The notes: generated from the sequence alone by a model not told the origin. Counted from the first letter of the stretch, positions 39,701 to 49,885 are shown. The stretch is DNA of 64,000 nt from Aplidium turbinatum (GCA_918807975.1 OU964921.1:35056498-35120497), one strand, 5' to 3'. Program-made: numbers and translations.

Positions 39701-42700
39701 TGGCTTCGAGTAACCTTGTCTGCAACGTGAAGTAATACAGATTATATGGTCGATAGAACATTGAGACATTATCTGGTAATATGTAGTAGCACCTACCATT
39801 TTTGTCCGATATAATCTACAACCAACCTCGTCAATAAATGGAATAAGAACAACAGCCTCCCACTCCTGCTTTTTTCCGTTCAAATCCGTTAAAAATTCCG
39901 TCGGGTAAAAATCGCCAATGACTGAATTGTTTTCGTCCATAAGATTCTAATATAACCAATTGATGAAATTAGCAGCGATCGTCACAAAATCTTCAAAGTA
40001 AACGAAAGTACACAGCATATTTATATTTACCCAATACGCATCGGGAATACAATCTTTGCTAGCTTCTGGCAACACAGCCAAGAGCTGCTGGTATGGCAGG
40101 AAAGGTTTGTTCATTTTAAACTTGAGCTTCATGTCCGGTACTTTGGTGAGATCGGACAAATATGGAGAGTAGTGATAGGGGTAATACCTGGGTGAACAAT
40201 GGGGGTCAAAATCAACGGGGGTGCGGTATTTTTTTTTTCTTTAAGGAACTACTCTGCGTTCAAAAAGCATACTATTTGTTAATACGGTTCGTCCCCGCTG
40301 ACCAGGGTTAGGGTTAGGGACTTAGGGTTACTGACTTTACTGAGTTATTCTCCAGTTGGTTTTAACAAATCTCATCTTCTGTCATTCGAGTTTTTGAATA
40401 TAACTTTCAGGAAATTCTCCACATAATTTAGCGTTTACACGAGTGTACGTGTTATCTCGAAATTGCAAGAAAGAACTTGTGAATTGTTAAAACTATAACA
40501 GGCTTACTGTGTGCAACTTAAATTTTGAGACTTGGGCTAAGAACTATGTTTGATCAACATCGATATTTAAATTATGACAATGCGATCAATGGAGCATTTG
40601 CAATATCATTCATGGACACTAGGCAGCACATACAATTATACATACAACTTAATATTGATCAAGAAGGAAATTATATTTACCAACTCCACGACTGCACACC
40701 GTTGTAGTAATAGTGGCAGATCCATTGAAGGCCAAGGATGTACTCGAAAGCAATGCACTGTATCTGCTCGTTTGTTGCCTGTAAAGAAAGTATAGTTTAT
40801 TAATCATAAAGTAAAGTGGGTGTCGATTAATTTTTAAACAAGTTTGCGTTGATAAACCGTGGCTTGATGAATAATTGCAGGACGAGGTAAACTCAGTCAG
40901 ATATTCTGTAATATTCGTCGGCTGCGTAGCCGAGTGGTGAACGTCTGCGCGACGTTCTGAAGGACCTGGGCTCGACACCGCTCCAAAACACGCGGCTGAG
41001 TCTCAGCAAAGACACTTAATGGCTAGCCAAAATAAGGGGAGCAGCTGACTGGAAGACTGAATGTCACTTCGCTGCTTCCGGTCGTCTGTTGTATCGTACT
41101 GTGATTGCAGTGTACTGTATGTTATTGCAATGGGCGCAAACAAAACATAATTAGTACATTATTATTAACGTTTGCCTTGAACCATGACCTTCTTCACCTT
41201 GGACGCATTAATGAGCATTTCCATTGAGAATTGGCTGAAAATCACATGAAATGAATCATTTAAAAATATGACATTCTTGTGAATTTATGTCAAGTTTAAG
41301 CTTTCTAATCGGCTTTTCCAGTCTTTTTAAACAACAAATATATCGCTTAGTAATGTCTGCATCAAAATTCGTGAATAAATTTCAATAATTGTTCACCGGC
41401 ATTACAATTATGCTTATCGTTGAAAATCGATCGCAGAAAAAAACTAAGTTACCGTCACTTTAAACTTTTCGGTGTAATAAGCTTTCTTGTGGAGCTTGAA
41501 TTCCCGATAAAACATTTGGTCTTCACCTTCTTCATCCTCTTCTTCACTATCATTGTCAGATAAGGACATGGTGCCTTGCTGGATTGCTAGGTCTGGAAAT
41601 GAATTGATTGACAGTGAATATTGCGTTAAATAATAAACATAAAAAACAATGACTCGACAACGCAGTGGAAAGGTAAAAATGTTCAGGGAAATATGTTGAT
41701 CGTCACAAATCAAATACGAAATCGTTTCTGATGTATAACTAATGCCCGATGATGGTTGCCTGATGTACAGCCGAAAACGTTCGCAGTTATTTTTTCTTTT
41801 TTGATGTGGTAAATAACGTAGCCTACTGTTGCTTGGTTTCGTTTGTCTAACGCCTCCTACGCGTCACGAATTGTTTGGGATTTGATTGATCCAGAAGATA
41901 ATGTGGATTGAATTGTGCATGAGCAAAACACGACAGCACTATTTGAAACTTAAATCCGACATAGCATGTTCATTGTTCAATGTTCATAAAGTACGTCACC
42001 TTTGACAATTTGGATAGATTTCTCTTCACTTTTCGGCACCATACGAATGTCACGCACGGATGGTTCTGAAACGAACGGTTCCAGGTTTTTCTTGGCCTTA
42101 CCCTTCGATTCCAGCCACTTATAATCTTCGTATATCTCTTCGAAGTGCTCCACATCAAACTGAACGGAAATGTGACGAGGTAACATAAAACAGCGATTCA
42201 AGATATGACAACGCAAGGGAAAATAATAATAACCGCCTTCTCGTGCGGTACAACACATCATCGCAATTTCTTGGACAACGTGCTATGGTGACGTCATATT
42301 TAAAATTGGTATCATTGTAGGTAGTATAAAACGATATTCCAGTGGCTTTTAATTGGCAACAAAATGTGCTGTCAACATTATTGAGCACCAGAACCGCGTT
42401 TCCTTTGTTTCATAAGTTGTTTTATTATTTGCATTATGGATTGTCGTTAATAAACAATCTCTTATCACCATCTTCTCGTAACTTAATGCAGATGCGATAA
42501 ATATAAAGTAAAATGAGCAAGAGAAAATAGTTAAAAGGGTCAAGAAAATTGAAGAATTATAAAATTTATAACAAAGATACGCACCGCTGAGACGGCTTTG
42601 AGGTAGTTTTGGAATCTCGGTAAGTTGATGATTCCACCTTCGTTCAAGTATCCATCGAGAGTGGGAAGAACTTCCATGTATGTTCGATACAGCAACGGCA

Positions 42701-45700
42701 AGGCGTCCGAAGATATGTGCAGGTCGGGAAGGTGCGGTATGAAATCGTTACCGACTAAAAAGCCCATCAAAACCCAGTCGTCTATTATGGACTCGAGATT
42801 GAATGGAAAAGTTAGCGTCTCCTGTGAAGAAACATAAGAATATGATAAAAAAAAATTGAAAAACAAAATCGAAAATAAACCGTGATAAAAATGATGTTGT
42901 AGTTTTGAAAACATTTTTTCGTTCAACCTGACAACCAAAATTCGTTATGCAAGTTATAAAAACTAACTAAGTAACGCATGGTGCCTCACATTCACCAGAA
43001 CGTACCTTCAGGATCTCGAACTCGTGCTCAATGTATTCTCGCATGAGTGAAATATGCAGCAGATGAAAAGTGGTTTCTTCAGCCTTTGCTGTTTTATTGT
43101 CCCCTTTTCGACGAGTAAACTTCACCTCTTCTCTGACAAAGGTAAACGGTGGTTTAATGAAAATGTGCTGCTAAAGGAATGTAGATTTACAAAAAAAAAG
43201 AGAGACGATGGACGGAAAATGTACAGAAAAAGAATAGTAGGTCCACGCATGAAGGCCTACCACTACTACATCTGCCAAGCAAGGCAATATCCGAGTCTCA
43301 GATAAAGCTCACGGCCGGCGAATTAGCCAACGGTACAACAAACTCAAAACAACAAGCCTTGTACACTGTACAGTGTACACTGTACAGTCTGTTTCTCGAG
43401 GTCTCATCAGCATGTTGTAGTCGCCCGAGAGGAGTAAAGCTGAACGAAAAGATTTTTGTTTCCTTCATTCACGGATAGATAAGGATAAGCATCACATTTA
43501 GAATTTTACAGTTGTGCAGATTACGCCATCTGTTAAGTGAAAGCCATTGAATGAGCAAGGCACTACCTGAGCAAAGCAAAGTGAGGTTCATGAGAGCACA
43601 AAGCCAACATCATAAGATCAGCGTCAAGGCCATAAAGGCAATGACGAGTGTTGGGGTTGTATCCTTCCTGGGATCGCTCGTGGCGGATGAACTCTGTAAT
43701 TTTGTGTTCGCCTTCCCCTGGTGTCTGTTGACAAGAGAGATTGTTAGCAAAACTCAAAGAAATCTATTTCAACTTTTCGGCTACGTCACAACTATAACGT
43801 TTACGTCACAGATTAAAACTTAAACAAACCACAATGCACAGGTTCATCAGCCACTGGAGAGCGGGTTTGTAAACAGTCGGCAAAGAACCCATTAACAACT
43901 CGTTTGCAATCGTTGCACACCGCACAGTCATTTTGAATGTAGAATACAATACGATACACAATAATATCGAAATCAATCTTCCATGTTAGATTTCCGGCAA
44001 CTATTTCATGATTGTTTCGGCGTGACTAAAGTAGCACAGTTTTCAGTTTGATCATATTTTCAATCAAACTAAATAACTGTCAGTTCAATATATCAGGTTC
44101 GTAACCTGTACCGTAGGCAGGGGCATCAAGCCATGGATTTAGTATTTGCTTAGTCTATAGCAACATCGTTAATTGCTTTGACAGTGCTATCCAAACCACA
44201 TTGCATGCCCACGTCGTACTCTGTTAAATTACTGAAACATTTCTTTTAAACGGGAGCATAACCTGAATTTCCCCTGCGTACGCCACTGTTCTTAGCCACT
44301 TAGCCAGGCTATAACGACAAAAAAGGGAATGAATACACGAGAGTATAGATGAGGAAACGCATGAAAACACACTAAATTGGAGTATTAAATACAGCACAGT
44401 GAGACAAAATAATTGCTCCTCACTCCTCAGGCTATTGCTAGCAAGGGGCTGAAGTGGTCGACAGCAATTGGGTCGTTTCAACGTCTAGTGGTGATAAAAC
44501 AATGTACAAAGGGCAACTTTTGCTTGCTAGGGAATCAAATAAACTTAATAGCGCACGTACCTGATGGCCTGACAAGTAAACATCAACTCCTTGCCAGGTC
44601 TGGTCGGACGTTATTTTGGACTTGACAAAATATTCCAGTTGTGTTTGCAGCTTCTCCATGAACTTGGTACCTGGTTTGTCATTATAATGAGATTATGATG
44701 GATGAATAACTTTTCCAGAAAGGTCATTAATGTTTCCTCAATAACTAGGATTGTTTTCTATGCTAGATTTGTTTAACCTTAAACCCAGTGGTGCAACTTA
44801 TCTTAACTATTCACATAAGAATGGATGATGATGAGAAATACAATTTTAAAACATTAATAAGGACAAGCTATGAAAAAATTCAATGCATTCATAAAATTTC
44901 TGCTATCGATCTCTACTACCTGGAGTAATGCAATTCGAATCAAAGCGCTTTTCTGTTGGCAACGTTTCTCCTTTCAGCAAAGCTTGCTTGATGTTCACCT
45001 CTGCCTCTTTAGCAGACCTGGACCAAAATAAAGAGGTGAAAGCAGAACAATTGTAACCGATAAACTAGAACTGGGATAGCGATTCATTTCGGTTCCAATA
45101 CCTAAACCAGATGATGACAAAAGTTTACGTCATCGTTGCTTACGTCAACATCCATTCATCATTCCTTCAACGTCATTCAATCAGTTTTTAACATTGATTT
45201 AACGTCTGCAGATTTTAGACACTTGTTTTTATGCATATCATTATTTATGTGAATATAGCATACAAATTAAATACAAAGGCGTATCTGTCAAAATTGCATT
45301 CCACATACGACTAAAATAAATAAAAAAAAGAGTAAAAATAACATCATTTTCATAACGTTTGGACAACCAATATAAAACCATATGATATAACCTAAACCGT
45401 CGGCCTCTTTGTTGGTTCATCTTAGCACGTGGTGCAACACCGTCGACAGCCATGAAGAAGGTTTTCTTCGGTCGAATAATACGAAATAGCACCTGAAATT
45501 ACAAACTGTTAAGTAACCTTATGATATATACATGTTTGTTGAACCATGGCTACATACAGGTATGGCTTGATTTGTTGCATTATGCAGACTTGTTGTAAGG
45601 TTACTTCTTACGTGTCCACGTGTTTTAGGCGCAGCCAGTTAGGCGCCGGTCAAATAGGCGCGCACAGTGTGGCGTCAGGTTCTTTAGGCGCGGAGCACTG

Positions 45701-47179
45701 TGGCGTCCGTTCATTTAGGTGCTATTCTTAGTAAAGTCTACAGATTGTATCAGCTCGGCAAAACCTAGTCGGGGTTTTGACAGAAAACTAAGTGGCTCTT
45801 CACTCAAGCCTACCACCCGCTTGAATATAGGCTACGGTATATTTTTTACTGATGTTTAGTGTAGTTATTATTTGACTTATACTGTATAACTAAAAGTGAA
45901 CTCAGTCATGTTCAAAAACTTGAATAGTTTATTGATAAAGCTTTCACCGACGCAAACTTGGACTAACAACAAATAAATGCCAAACACGCCCACTAAAAAA
46001 CAATATATTTTTCTGTTCAATACAACATTTTGTGTGAAAAGCATTGCCCTATTTGCCAAGCTTATACAATCTGCAGACTTTACAAGGAATAGCACCTAAA
46101 TGAATGGGCACCACTGTGCTCCGCACCTTCATATCCAGACGCCACAGTGTCTATTTGACCGGCGCCTAACTGTCTGCGCCTAAAAGACTTGCTCCCCTTC
46201 TTACAATGTCAAGTGGATACAACAATCAAGAAACAAAAACCCTGTTGTTACTTCAATAACAACCAGTTCAACTAATTAGACGAAATTTGGTAAAAACAAC
46301 GAAATATCAACTTTTATATACTGTAACGCATCATGCACCACATCATCCACATGCAAGTGTTGGTATATTATTTCAATTTCACAACTAATGTGCAAGTTAT
46401 TATGACGTTTCAAAATAAAAGTAGTACAACATTTGTCATGTAAACCTCAATATAGTGAAAAATATCTTTAAAAATTTGCTCTTCGGTAATACGAAAGTGA
46501 GGATCATCATCATTTGGATGTGAACAATTGTGGATAATTCCATTCATGTCCAAGTACAAGTTATCAAATTCTGGCACCTTTATAAAAAAGAAAAAGTGGT
46601 TATAATAAGCAAAAGTTCCATATACGTTGGCATGCATTAATGAAGGTGACAAGCTATCACATGGAATAAGCAAGTCAACCTATATAGTACAGTACGGTTT
46701 GGAAAACACAATTGTCCAATGTTTAATTGCTATAAAATTATACAAAAATTAGTTACACAATACCAATTTCCATACAGACTCGCTAAAGGCCATACAACTT
46801 TATCTAAGATTAAAATGATCAATGCAGAAACAACGGTATAGTATTGGCAGAGATCAATCAGATCTCCGCAATGACCTCTCTATCCTACCAAGAAACCTCA
46901 CCTTTTTTTTGGAAGATAAGCAAGTGATGAAGATAAAAGTAAAGAAAATATTTAAAAAATATTTTAGAAAATATATTACAATAAATGAAAAAAAGTACTT
47001 AGTAAAGTGAGTTGAGTAACTGGTAATTTAAATGCACTTTACACATATAGAGATCTAAATGAGGTATTCTTACATACAAAGTACTAAAATAAAATATAGG
47101 CCACCTGGTATTCTTTGACAACTTCACTGAGACATGGATATCGTTCGCTTATCCAACGATAAAACTTGGGAACACCCAT
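12761..47179 (-). CDS. XRN1: XRN1, 5'-3' exoribonuclease 1 (44 exons)
   Basis: Processive cytoplasmic exonuclease that degrades decapped, 5'-monophosphate RNA in P-bodies. Exons, 5' to 3': 47105-47179, 46446-46577, 45392-45492, 44920-45017, 44561-44670, 43567-43724, 43006-43132, 42585-42821, 42000-42159, 41453-41592, 40681-40778, 40031-40187, 39827-39946, 39550-39719, 38745-38873, 38255-38402, 37817-37921, 37413-37531, 36867-37029, 36526-36639, 35595-35681, 35130-35227, 34422-34565, 33818-33907, 33359-33494, 33059-33180, 32720-32863, 32119-32248, 31860-31964, 31038-31132, 30672-30873, 30049-30312, 29520-29604, 28486-28820, 19569-19629, 18860-18914, 18533-18621, 17190-17287, 16666-16788, 15511-15661, 14452-14575, 13757-13902, 13520-13626, 12761-12976. 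They total 5,868 nt in frame: 1,955 residues, against 1,706 in human. The start is MGVPKFYRW, as in all XRN1. The exons before 29520 are supported by recalled homology for most; the later ones by phase, splice sites and composition. Confidence 0.95.
13252..13410 (-). mobile_element. tRNA-related SINE, family C (diverged copy)
   Basis: On the minus strand it starts with an A-box-like TAGCTCAGCTGG (13388-13399) and ends with the family body whose plus-strand form reads ttgacagggtgaagtttcc (13287-13305) next to gacgcagcccctgtcaccg. The body matches 55450-55500 and, inverted, 61975-62025. No good B box remains. Lies in the XRN1 intron between exons 43 and 44. Confidence 0.5.
15846..16075. mobile_element. 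hAT-type MITE in XRN1 intron
   Basis: Starts cagtggttcttaaccttc, the usual left end of many hAT elements, and ends with an imperfect complement (gatgaagaaaccatgg). About 230 bp with no coding capacity. Flanks gcttcacc and cttgaatg are only weakly alike, so the target duplication is uncertain. Confidence 0.45.
16666..17287 (-). other. XRN1: Double-stranded-RNA-binding-like domain in XRN1 tail (exons 38 and 39)
   Basis: Joined residues about 1640-1708 read [20 protein letters not shown], then [20 protein letters not shown], then [20 protein letters not shown] and LALQHL. This follows the dsRBD plan: helix 1 (xxLLxxWCQ), PxY before strand 1, Fxxxxxl-nG, then S-(T)xxxKA-x-eeAAxxAL in helix 2. 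Exon 38 uses the donor gttagt at 17189; a longer reading of that exon reaches a stop at 17151-17153, which would be an alternative short end of the protein. I do not know of a dsRBD annotated in vertebrate XRN1, so this is an inference from motif spacing. Confidence 0.65.
17500..17790 (-). mobile_element. 3' fragment of a non-LTR retrotransposon (LINE, Jockey-like)
   Basis: Minus strand encodes [20 protein letters not shown], then [20 protein letters not shown], then a helix ending [15 protein letters not shown]. The CxCG-(x)4-QTxxH-(x)4-C zinc-knuckle-like motif after the reverse transcriptase is typical of Jockey and related LINE ORF2 C-termini. Only about 95 codons remain; there is no reverse transcriptase core, so this is a dead 5'-truncated copy, as is usual for LINEs. 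It is more GC-rich than its surroundings and lies in the XRN1 intron between exons 37 and 38, same strand as the gene. Confidence 0.8.
19679..22016. mobile_element. Candidate non-autonomous DNA transposon with internal insertions
   Basis: The left edge reads gtggatccagaggggcac and the right edge, reversed, gtggcagatctag followed by aaggggcac, so the ends resemble each other as terminal inverted repeats. An inner block at about 20110-20400 recurs at 52905-53230 (shared atgtttgtgtttggctcggct with small changes). Near 20441-20507 a short open stretch reads [20 protein letters not shown], reminiscent of the start of ZMYM1-like hAT transposases; this is weak. Another repeat (20670-21035) is embedded. 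Confidence 0.35.
20670..21035. repeat. GACTCCGACTC-type repeat with inverted ends
   Basis: Left end carries cgactccgactcttc (about 20694-20708) and right end ccgactccaaaaccctag (21014-21031). The right end is the complement of the left end of the copy at 10392-10490. A third partial copy is near 54893-54985. Likely a DNA transposon of unassigned class lying inside the larger candidate element. Confidence 0.45.
23019..23175. repeat. Two abutting palindromic mini-repeats
   Basis: 23019-23069 runs from ccagacggaaaaat to attttcctgtctgg, a near-perfect foldback of about 51 bp. 23099-23175 runs from ccagctagcaaaac through acattgattcaacgtctgg to agctttgctgacag and belongs to the family seen at 34080 and 39374. 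Confidence 0.55.
23206..23691. mobile_element. Element with about 75-bp terminal inverted repeats
   Basis: 23206-23282 and 23617-23691 are inverted copies (shared cctttagagttgcg, ttagctatg, gaacggcctact) with several substitutions. Total about 486 bp with no coding capacity. No matching direct repeat was found at the edges, so the class is open. Confidence 0.6.
24802..24876. repeat. Copy of palindromic mini-repeat family
   Basis: Starts cccagctagtaaaac and holds the palindromic centre caacgtctgcagacgttg at 24833-24850, then tatcaatgcaaaag. The right arm is worn. Confidence 0.6.
26329..26694. mobile_element. hAT-type MITE, copy 1, with 8-bp target duplication and an inner insertion
   Basis: The ends are ctggtttgttttttcgct and aaatgactg followed by eight A and cccagg. 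The 8-mer tcctaaag stands directly before (26321-26328) and after (26695-26702) the unit, as hAT transposition leaves. Body phrases (ttttgaccgaattgactata, aaaaatcggtcaatgaccga) recur at 48640-48896. Between about 26479 and 26606 it carries an extra hairpin-forming block (tttcgctgaaaaacgtt, later caacgttcatcagcgaaac) absent from copy 2. Confidence 0.8.
27182..27300. mobile_element. Terminal piece of a hAT-like element
   Basis: Reads caggcctgtgcaaaccgtgg then cccgcgggct, with a second cccgcgggtc 65 bp on. This is the style of hAT ends such as the one at 55698. The opposite end was not found within the next 500 bp, so the right limit is arbitrary. Confidence 0.35.
31361..31480. mobile_element. 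Possible hAT-like left end in XRN1 intron
   Basis: cagagtttcctaaagtgtgt followed by GC-rich gccgccgcggtgcactgg resembles the left end of common hAT families (CAGNGNTTCCCAAAGTG). No right end or target duplication seen. Confidence 0.3.
34080..34161. repeat. Palindromic mini-repeat, clear copy
   Basis: 82 bp running from cccagacagcaaaatccgtc through ttttacattgaatcaacgtc to gacggattttgttgcctggg; the outer 20 bp of each side pair almost perfectly. It lies in the XRN1 intron just 5' (sense) of exon 23. Confidence 0.75.
34633..34826. mobile_element. hAT-type MITE
   Basis: Left end caaggattctcaaccggtgt and right end caacgttgagaaccctg are imperfect inverted repeats of the CAGGGNTTCTCAACC type. About 195 bp with no coding capacity. 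Target duplication not clear. Confidence 0.4.
36109..36145. repeat. Perfect 15-bp stem hairpin
   Basis: GTGTTAGGTTCATCA at 36109-36123 pairs with 36131-36145 across a 7-base loop. Further cctaac units lie just left (36083-36104). Intronic in XRN1. It could be an extruding palindrome or the core of a small element. Confidence 0.6.
37176..37350. mobile_element. Small element rich in CCGATTAA inverted repeats
   Basis: Left part has accgattaag and cggccgattaatcag; right part has ctaatcagacgattag and cttaatcggccgctt. The two sides are imperfect complements. The style matches hAT MITEs. Lies in the XRN1 intron between exons 18 and 19. Confidence 0.4.
38945..39196 (-). mobile_element. tRNA-derived SINE, family B
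   Basis: Minus strand begins with an A box tggcgcagcgg and has an exact B box ggttcgactcc (39136-39146), about 45 nt apart, as in a tRNA pol III promoter. The body follows (caccctgggtggaggtgaag on the plus strand) for about 180 bp. It sits 72 bp upstream of XRN1 exon 15 on the same strand. Confidence 0.7.
39374..39457. repeat. Palindromic mini-repeat, clear copy
   Basis: 84 bp from cccagacatcaaatc through acattgatttaacgtctgca, aacgttgaatcaaagt, to gacggatttgatggctggg. The arms pair over nearly the whole length. A half copy with the same left arm (acattgatttaacgtctgca) lies near 45190-45215. Confidence 0.75.
40918..41160 (+). mobile_element. tRNA-derived SINE, family A, copy 1
   Basis: A box tagccgagtgg (40927-40937) and B box ggctcgacacc (40969-40979) give a Ser/Leu-tRNA-like head. 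The body includes ggctgagtctcagcaaagac, ggggagcagctgactgg and gttattgcaatgg. The same body occurs at 53590-53835. About 240 bp, antisense in the XRN1 intron between exons 10 and 11. Confidence 0.75.
43361..43388. repeat. Overlapping perfect palindromes of GTACACTGTACAGTGTAC
   Basis: The 18-mer at 43361-43378 equals its own complement, and so does the 24-mer at 43365-43388. The whole run is two copies of a gtacactgtaca unit. Short and intronic, with no function apparent. Confidence 0.6.
45622..46194. mobile_element. Foldback or MITE element with about 130-bp terminal inverted repeats
   Basis: 45622-45752 and 46064-46194 are inverted copies. Shared blocks in order are ttttaggcgcag, agttaggcgccggtcaaata, actgtggcgtc, gcggagcac, tcatttaggtgctattc and gtaaagtc. 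Several TTAGGCGC-like units repeat inside each arm. A stray piece of the arm lies at 63121-63182. No coding capacity. Located in the XRN1 intron between exons 2 and 3. Confidence 0.7.
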
Positions 47180-47189
47180 TACGAATGTG

Positions 47190-47240
47190 AGTGCAACTAC
47201 ATCAACAGACAAAGCAAATAAAAGAAACTGAGTATATCAA
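47190..47240 (-). promoter_or_regulatory. Splice acceptor 17 nt upstream of XRN1 start codon
   Basis: On the minus strand a T-rich tract (ttcttttatttgctttgtc) is followed by an AG at 47197-47198, 17 nt before the ATG at 47177-47179. This is what a 5' UTR intron or a spliced-leader trans-splice site looks like. Tunicates use the latter widely; the sequence alone cannot separate the two. Confidence 0.45.
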
Positions 47241-48639
47241 AAAAGTAATATTCACAGGTAAAAGCTGAAGATGCATTAAACATCAGATAGACGTATAAAA
47301 AGATTTAAAAAAAAAACAAGTTGAAAGCATGACGCACAAATTACGAGATGTCACAAATACGTCATTACAAAACGCTATATTATATCATGCCGAAGTCCAT
47401 CACTTTTGTAACACCAACTAGTTACACAGCAGCCTAATGCCATAGCTAAGATTGGTCATAGATTGCATCAAGAAAGGTTATTGAAGGAGAATAAGTTAAC
47501 TACTGGTACATAGTGTAAGATAAAGGTGGACTTCATAAAACCAGTCACGTAATTGTATAAAGAATTGGAGAAACATAAAAAAGTGTTTGCAGCACAATAG
47601 GAAAAACACATAGGTCATCGCCTTCAGTAATCGCACTGACCAAGAAACCACAGTAGAGTACATGAATTCAACATGGAAATGCAAAAAAAAAAGAAGTATA
47701 TAAGTGATAATGCAAGAACTCCAAAATCATGTAATATAAAATAATTTGAAATGCATGAGCCATTGAGCCCACCCAAACCTGTTTGGTACCGTAATACGTT
47801 TTAGGTAAACAGCTAAATTGCAGTAATTCTTGCCAACATTTTACAAACAAGCTAAATATTGAATTTTTGTAGTATTAAGGTGCGATATCATAATAGTCCG
47901 ATGACTAAATTCCCTTTCTTCAACCACAATAATAAATAAAACCAAACATATCACTCTTCACAATGTATCTTGTTACAGTAGTCACAAAATCTATCATGTC
48001 CAAAAAATACTTACGATTTTTTCTGCATCTATTCATATTTAAATTGCAAAGCAGAATAACTTAATGCTACTACAGCATGAAGTTCAACCACCATGTGTTG
48101 CCTAACCAGCTCATATAAAAAAAAGCTCATGAAAGGTCAGTGATAACTTGTTACGGTTGTGACATGTTTATTTTTAGTATTTAAGTCATGAAGGAAGAAT
48201 AAAGCAGCTATAAACCGCATGCTGTACGGTAGTGAAAATGAGTGTTTGATAGGCAAGTCACATACTGTGGTAGACCTTACCCTCACCCTGTAGTTGCACC
48301 AACAACTCTTCTTGGCAAGGTATGGAACTGCTACAAAGACAAGCTTTTTGATTCCGTGTGGTGACTGAAACATTATCCTTAGTGCCCAGTCAAATTAAAA
48401 GACAATAAACAACCAGTTATGTAGAGAAATGAGTGATTGTTACTAAATCTATCAATATTTAGACTGTCAGTCGTATCACATGATTTGAATAATTGCATTT
48501 GATAACTACACATCACGCACTGATGCATACCTTAATGTTTCAAACTTAATGTCTTGTCATAAAATCTTTCTTGGTAATATGAGAACAGACTTCCCCCAAG
48601 CAACCTGATTGATTAAAGGAATTACTTATTTATATCAAT

Positions 48640-48896
48640 CTGGGGGGGGGTTTTCGCTCAGACTTTTCGGTCATTTGTTCGAAATGACTTGAAAAAGTTC
48701 GGTCATTTTTTGTGACGAAAATATTTCCTTTCAAGTAGCTGATACAAACCAAAATTTGCACTTCCTTTTTTGGACATTTTGACCGAATTGACTATATTTT
48801 TTTTCGAACATTTTGACCGAATTGACTATATTTTTTTCCGACATTTGGCTAAAAAATCGGTCAATGACCGATAAATGACCGAAAAAAAAAACCAGG
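48640..48896. mobile_element. hAT-type MITE, copy 2, with 8-bp target duplication
   Basis: 257 bp with ends ctggggggggg then ttttcgctca and cgaaaaaaaaaaccagg. The 8-mer atatcaat flanks it on both sides (48632-48639 and 48897-48904). Same family as 26329-26694. Lacks the inner hairpin block of copy 1 and instead repeats the unit ttttgaccgaattgactata twice. Confidence 0.8.
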
Positions 48897-49688
48897 ATAT
48901 CAATGCATAAATTAGAAATAAAGTCAACTTAAGTCACTAAGTCTCAAGCACATTTCTATTCTACACCTTAGATTCTTCAAGCATCATCAGAGTACATAAT
49001 TACAAATATGTAAAAATTTAAAAGTGGTTTGGTCACAATGTTTTTTTGCTGTGGATTAATGCATCAAGAAGAGATAGTGTGGTGAGAAATGTTTATTTTG
49101 AAGTTTTCCTTCCGTGCCAGATTTTTCATTTTATGACAAATCTCAACTGGATTTAACCATAGTTCAAACAATGCCAGTAATTATTAAAACAATTGCATGA
49201 TACTGTAGAATACAACTAAATGATCCAAAATCCTTCATCTGTCTGCACAGTATCTGTCGGGAGAAGGTGGTCGGTATTGGAGAGTCTGAGAATAGTTCTC
49301 GACTGCATAGACTCTGAAGAAAACTCGAGATACCCTAAAGATCGGAGTTGGGATAGCAGCCAGGACAGGCAATCTAGCAGCCAGGACAGGCAATGTTTCC
49401 AAACCAAACATAATGGCAGAAAATCACAATACAGTATAGAAATGTTTACTTTTAAAACACATTGAATTGAACAAAGCTTTCTAAAACATGATCCAATTAG
49501 CAAATTTAGAATTCAGACTGCGATTGCACAAGTGCACAATTATTTACGTGGTATTGCGGTAGGTGCCAATTGTGTGTCATTGAAAATAATGGTACAAATA
49601 TACCTAATTACATCGAACATTGACTGGATTCGAGATAGATGTACTGTCTGACGGTAATTCTCAAATCACTACACCCTACTTGAAATTT

Positions 49689-49694
49689 TTTTAT
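49689..49694 (-). terminator. Candidate poly(A) signal of STX16
   Basis: tttatt on the plus strand is AATAAA on the minus strand, about 190 bp after the STX16 stop codon. It is the nearest canonical signal I noticed. Confidence 0.45.
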
Positions 49695-49885
49695 TCTGCA
49701 ACAATAAATAAACTATGTTTAAGATTCCTTGACAGCATGAACATGACACCACCTGGCAATTATGACAAGCACACCAATGACATATATACTTTTTTTTGAA
49801 AAAGTAAACAACGAAATACAATTGGTGTTAAAGATACCATCAACTATTGCTTTAAAATATATTTGACGCTGTCACCAATACTGCT

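Larger units (their letters stand above)
32119..41592 (-). other. XRN1: XRN1 core accessory region, exons 10-28 (helical, D1-D3 and SH3-like parts)
   Basis: Continuous similarity to animal XRN1: [93 protein letters not shown], then [10 protein letters not shown] and [15 protein letters not shown] in the SH3-like part, ending [15 protein letters not shown]. This part packs on the nuclease core and shapes the path of the RNA. Exon 10 joins directly to exon 11: lengths and phase match the human protein without the exon-like stretch near 41166-41236. Confidence 0.9.
42000..47179 (-). other. XRN1: XRN1 nuclease domain, exons 1-9
   Basis: Counting from the predicted start gives D35 and H41 (YLDMNGIIH), D86, K93, Q97, R100 and R101 ([16 protein letters not shown]), E176 and E178 (TPGEGEH), D206 and D208 (YGLDADL) and D293 ([11 protein letters not shown]). 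Apart from the last, shifted by one, these fall on the numbers known for metazoan XRN1: acidic residues that hold magnesium and the basic pocket that accepts the 5' phosphate. The enzyme should therefore be active. The linker after LLREE ([11 protein letters not shown]) differs from vertebrates. Confidence 0.93.
47180..49885. other. Spacer between STX16 3' end and XRN1 5' end
   Basis: 2.7 kb, very AT-rich, and includes the XRN1 promoter region; no TATA box or known motif stood out. It holds the hAT MITE at 48640-48896 and a short tandem duplication at about 49356-49392 (agcagccaggacaggcaat twice). The minus-strand AATAAA at 49689-49694 is the likely STX16 poly(A) signal. No gene recognised. 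Confidence 0.6.

Noticed and set aside
40300-40330. ggttagggttagggacttagggtta as interstitial telomere repeat
   Set aside because: Only about three irregular units in an AT-rich intron; too short to mean much.
41166-41236. Exon-like stretch on the minus strand ([20 protein letters not shown]) between XRN1 exons 10 and 11
   Set aside because: Its open frame does not fit the phase of exon 10, and joining exon 10 directly to exon 11 gives the length and alignment expected from human XRN1.
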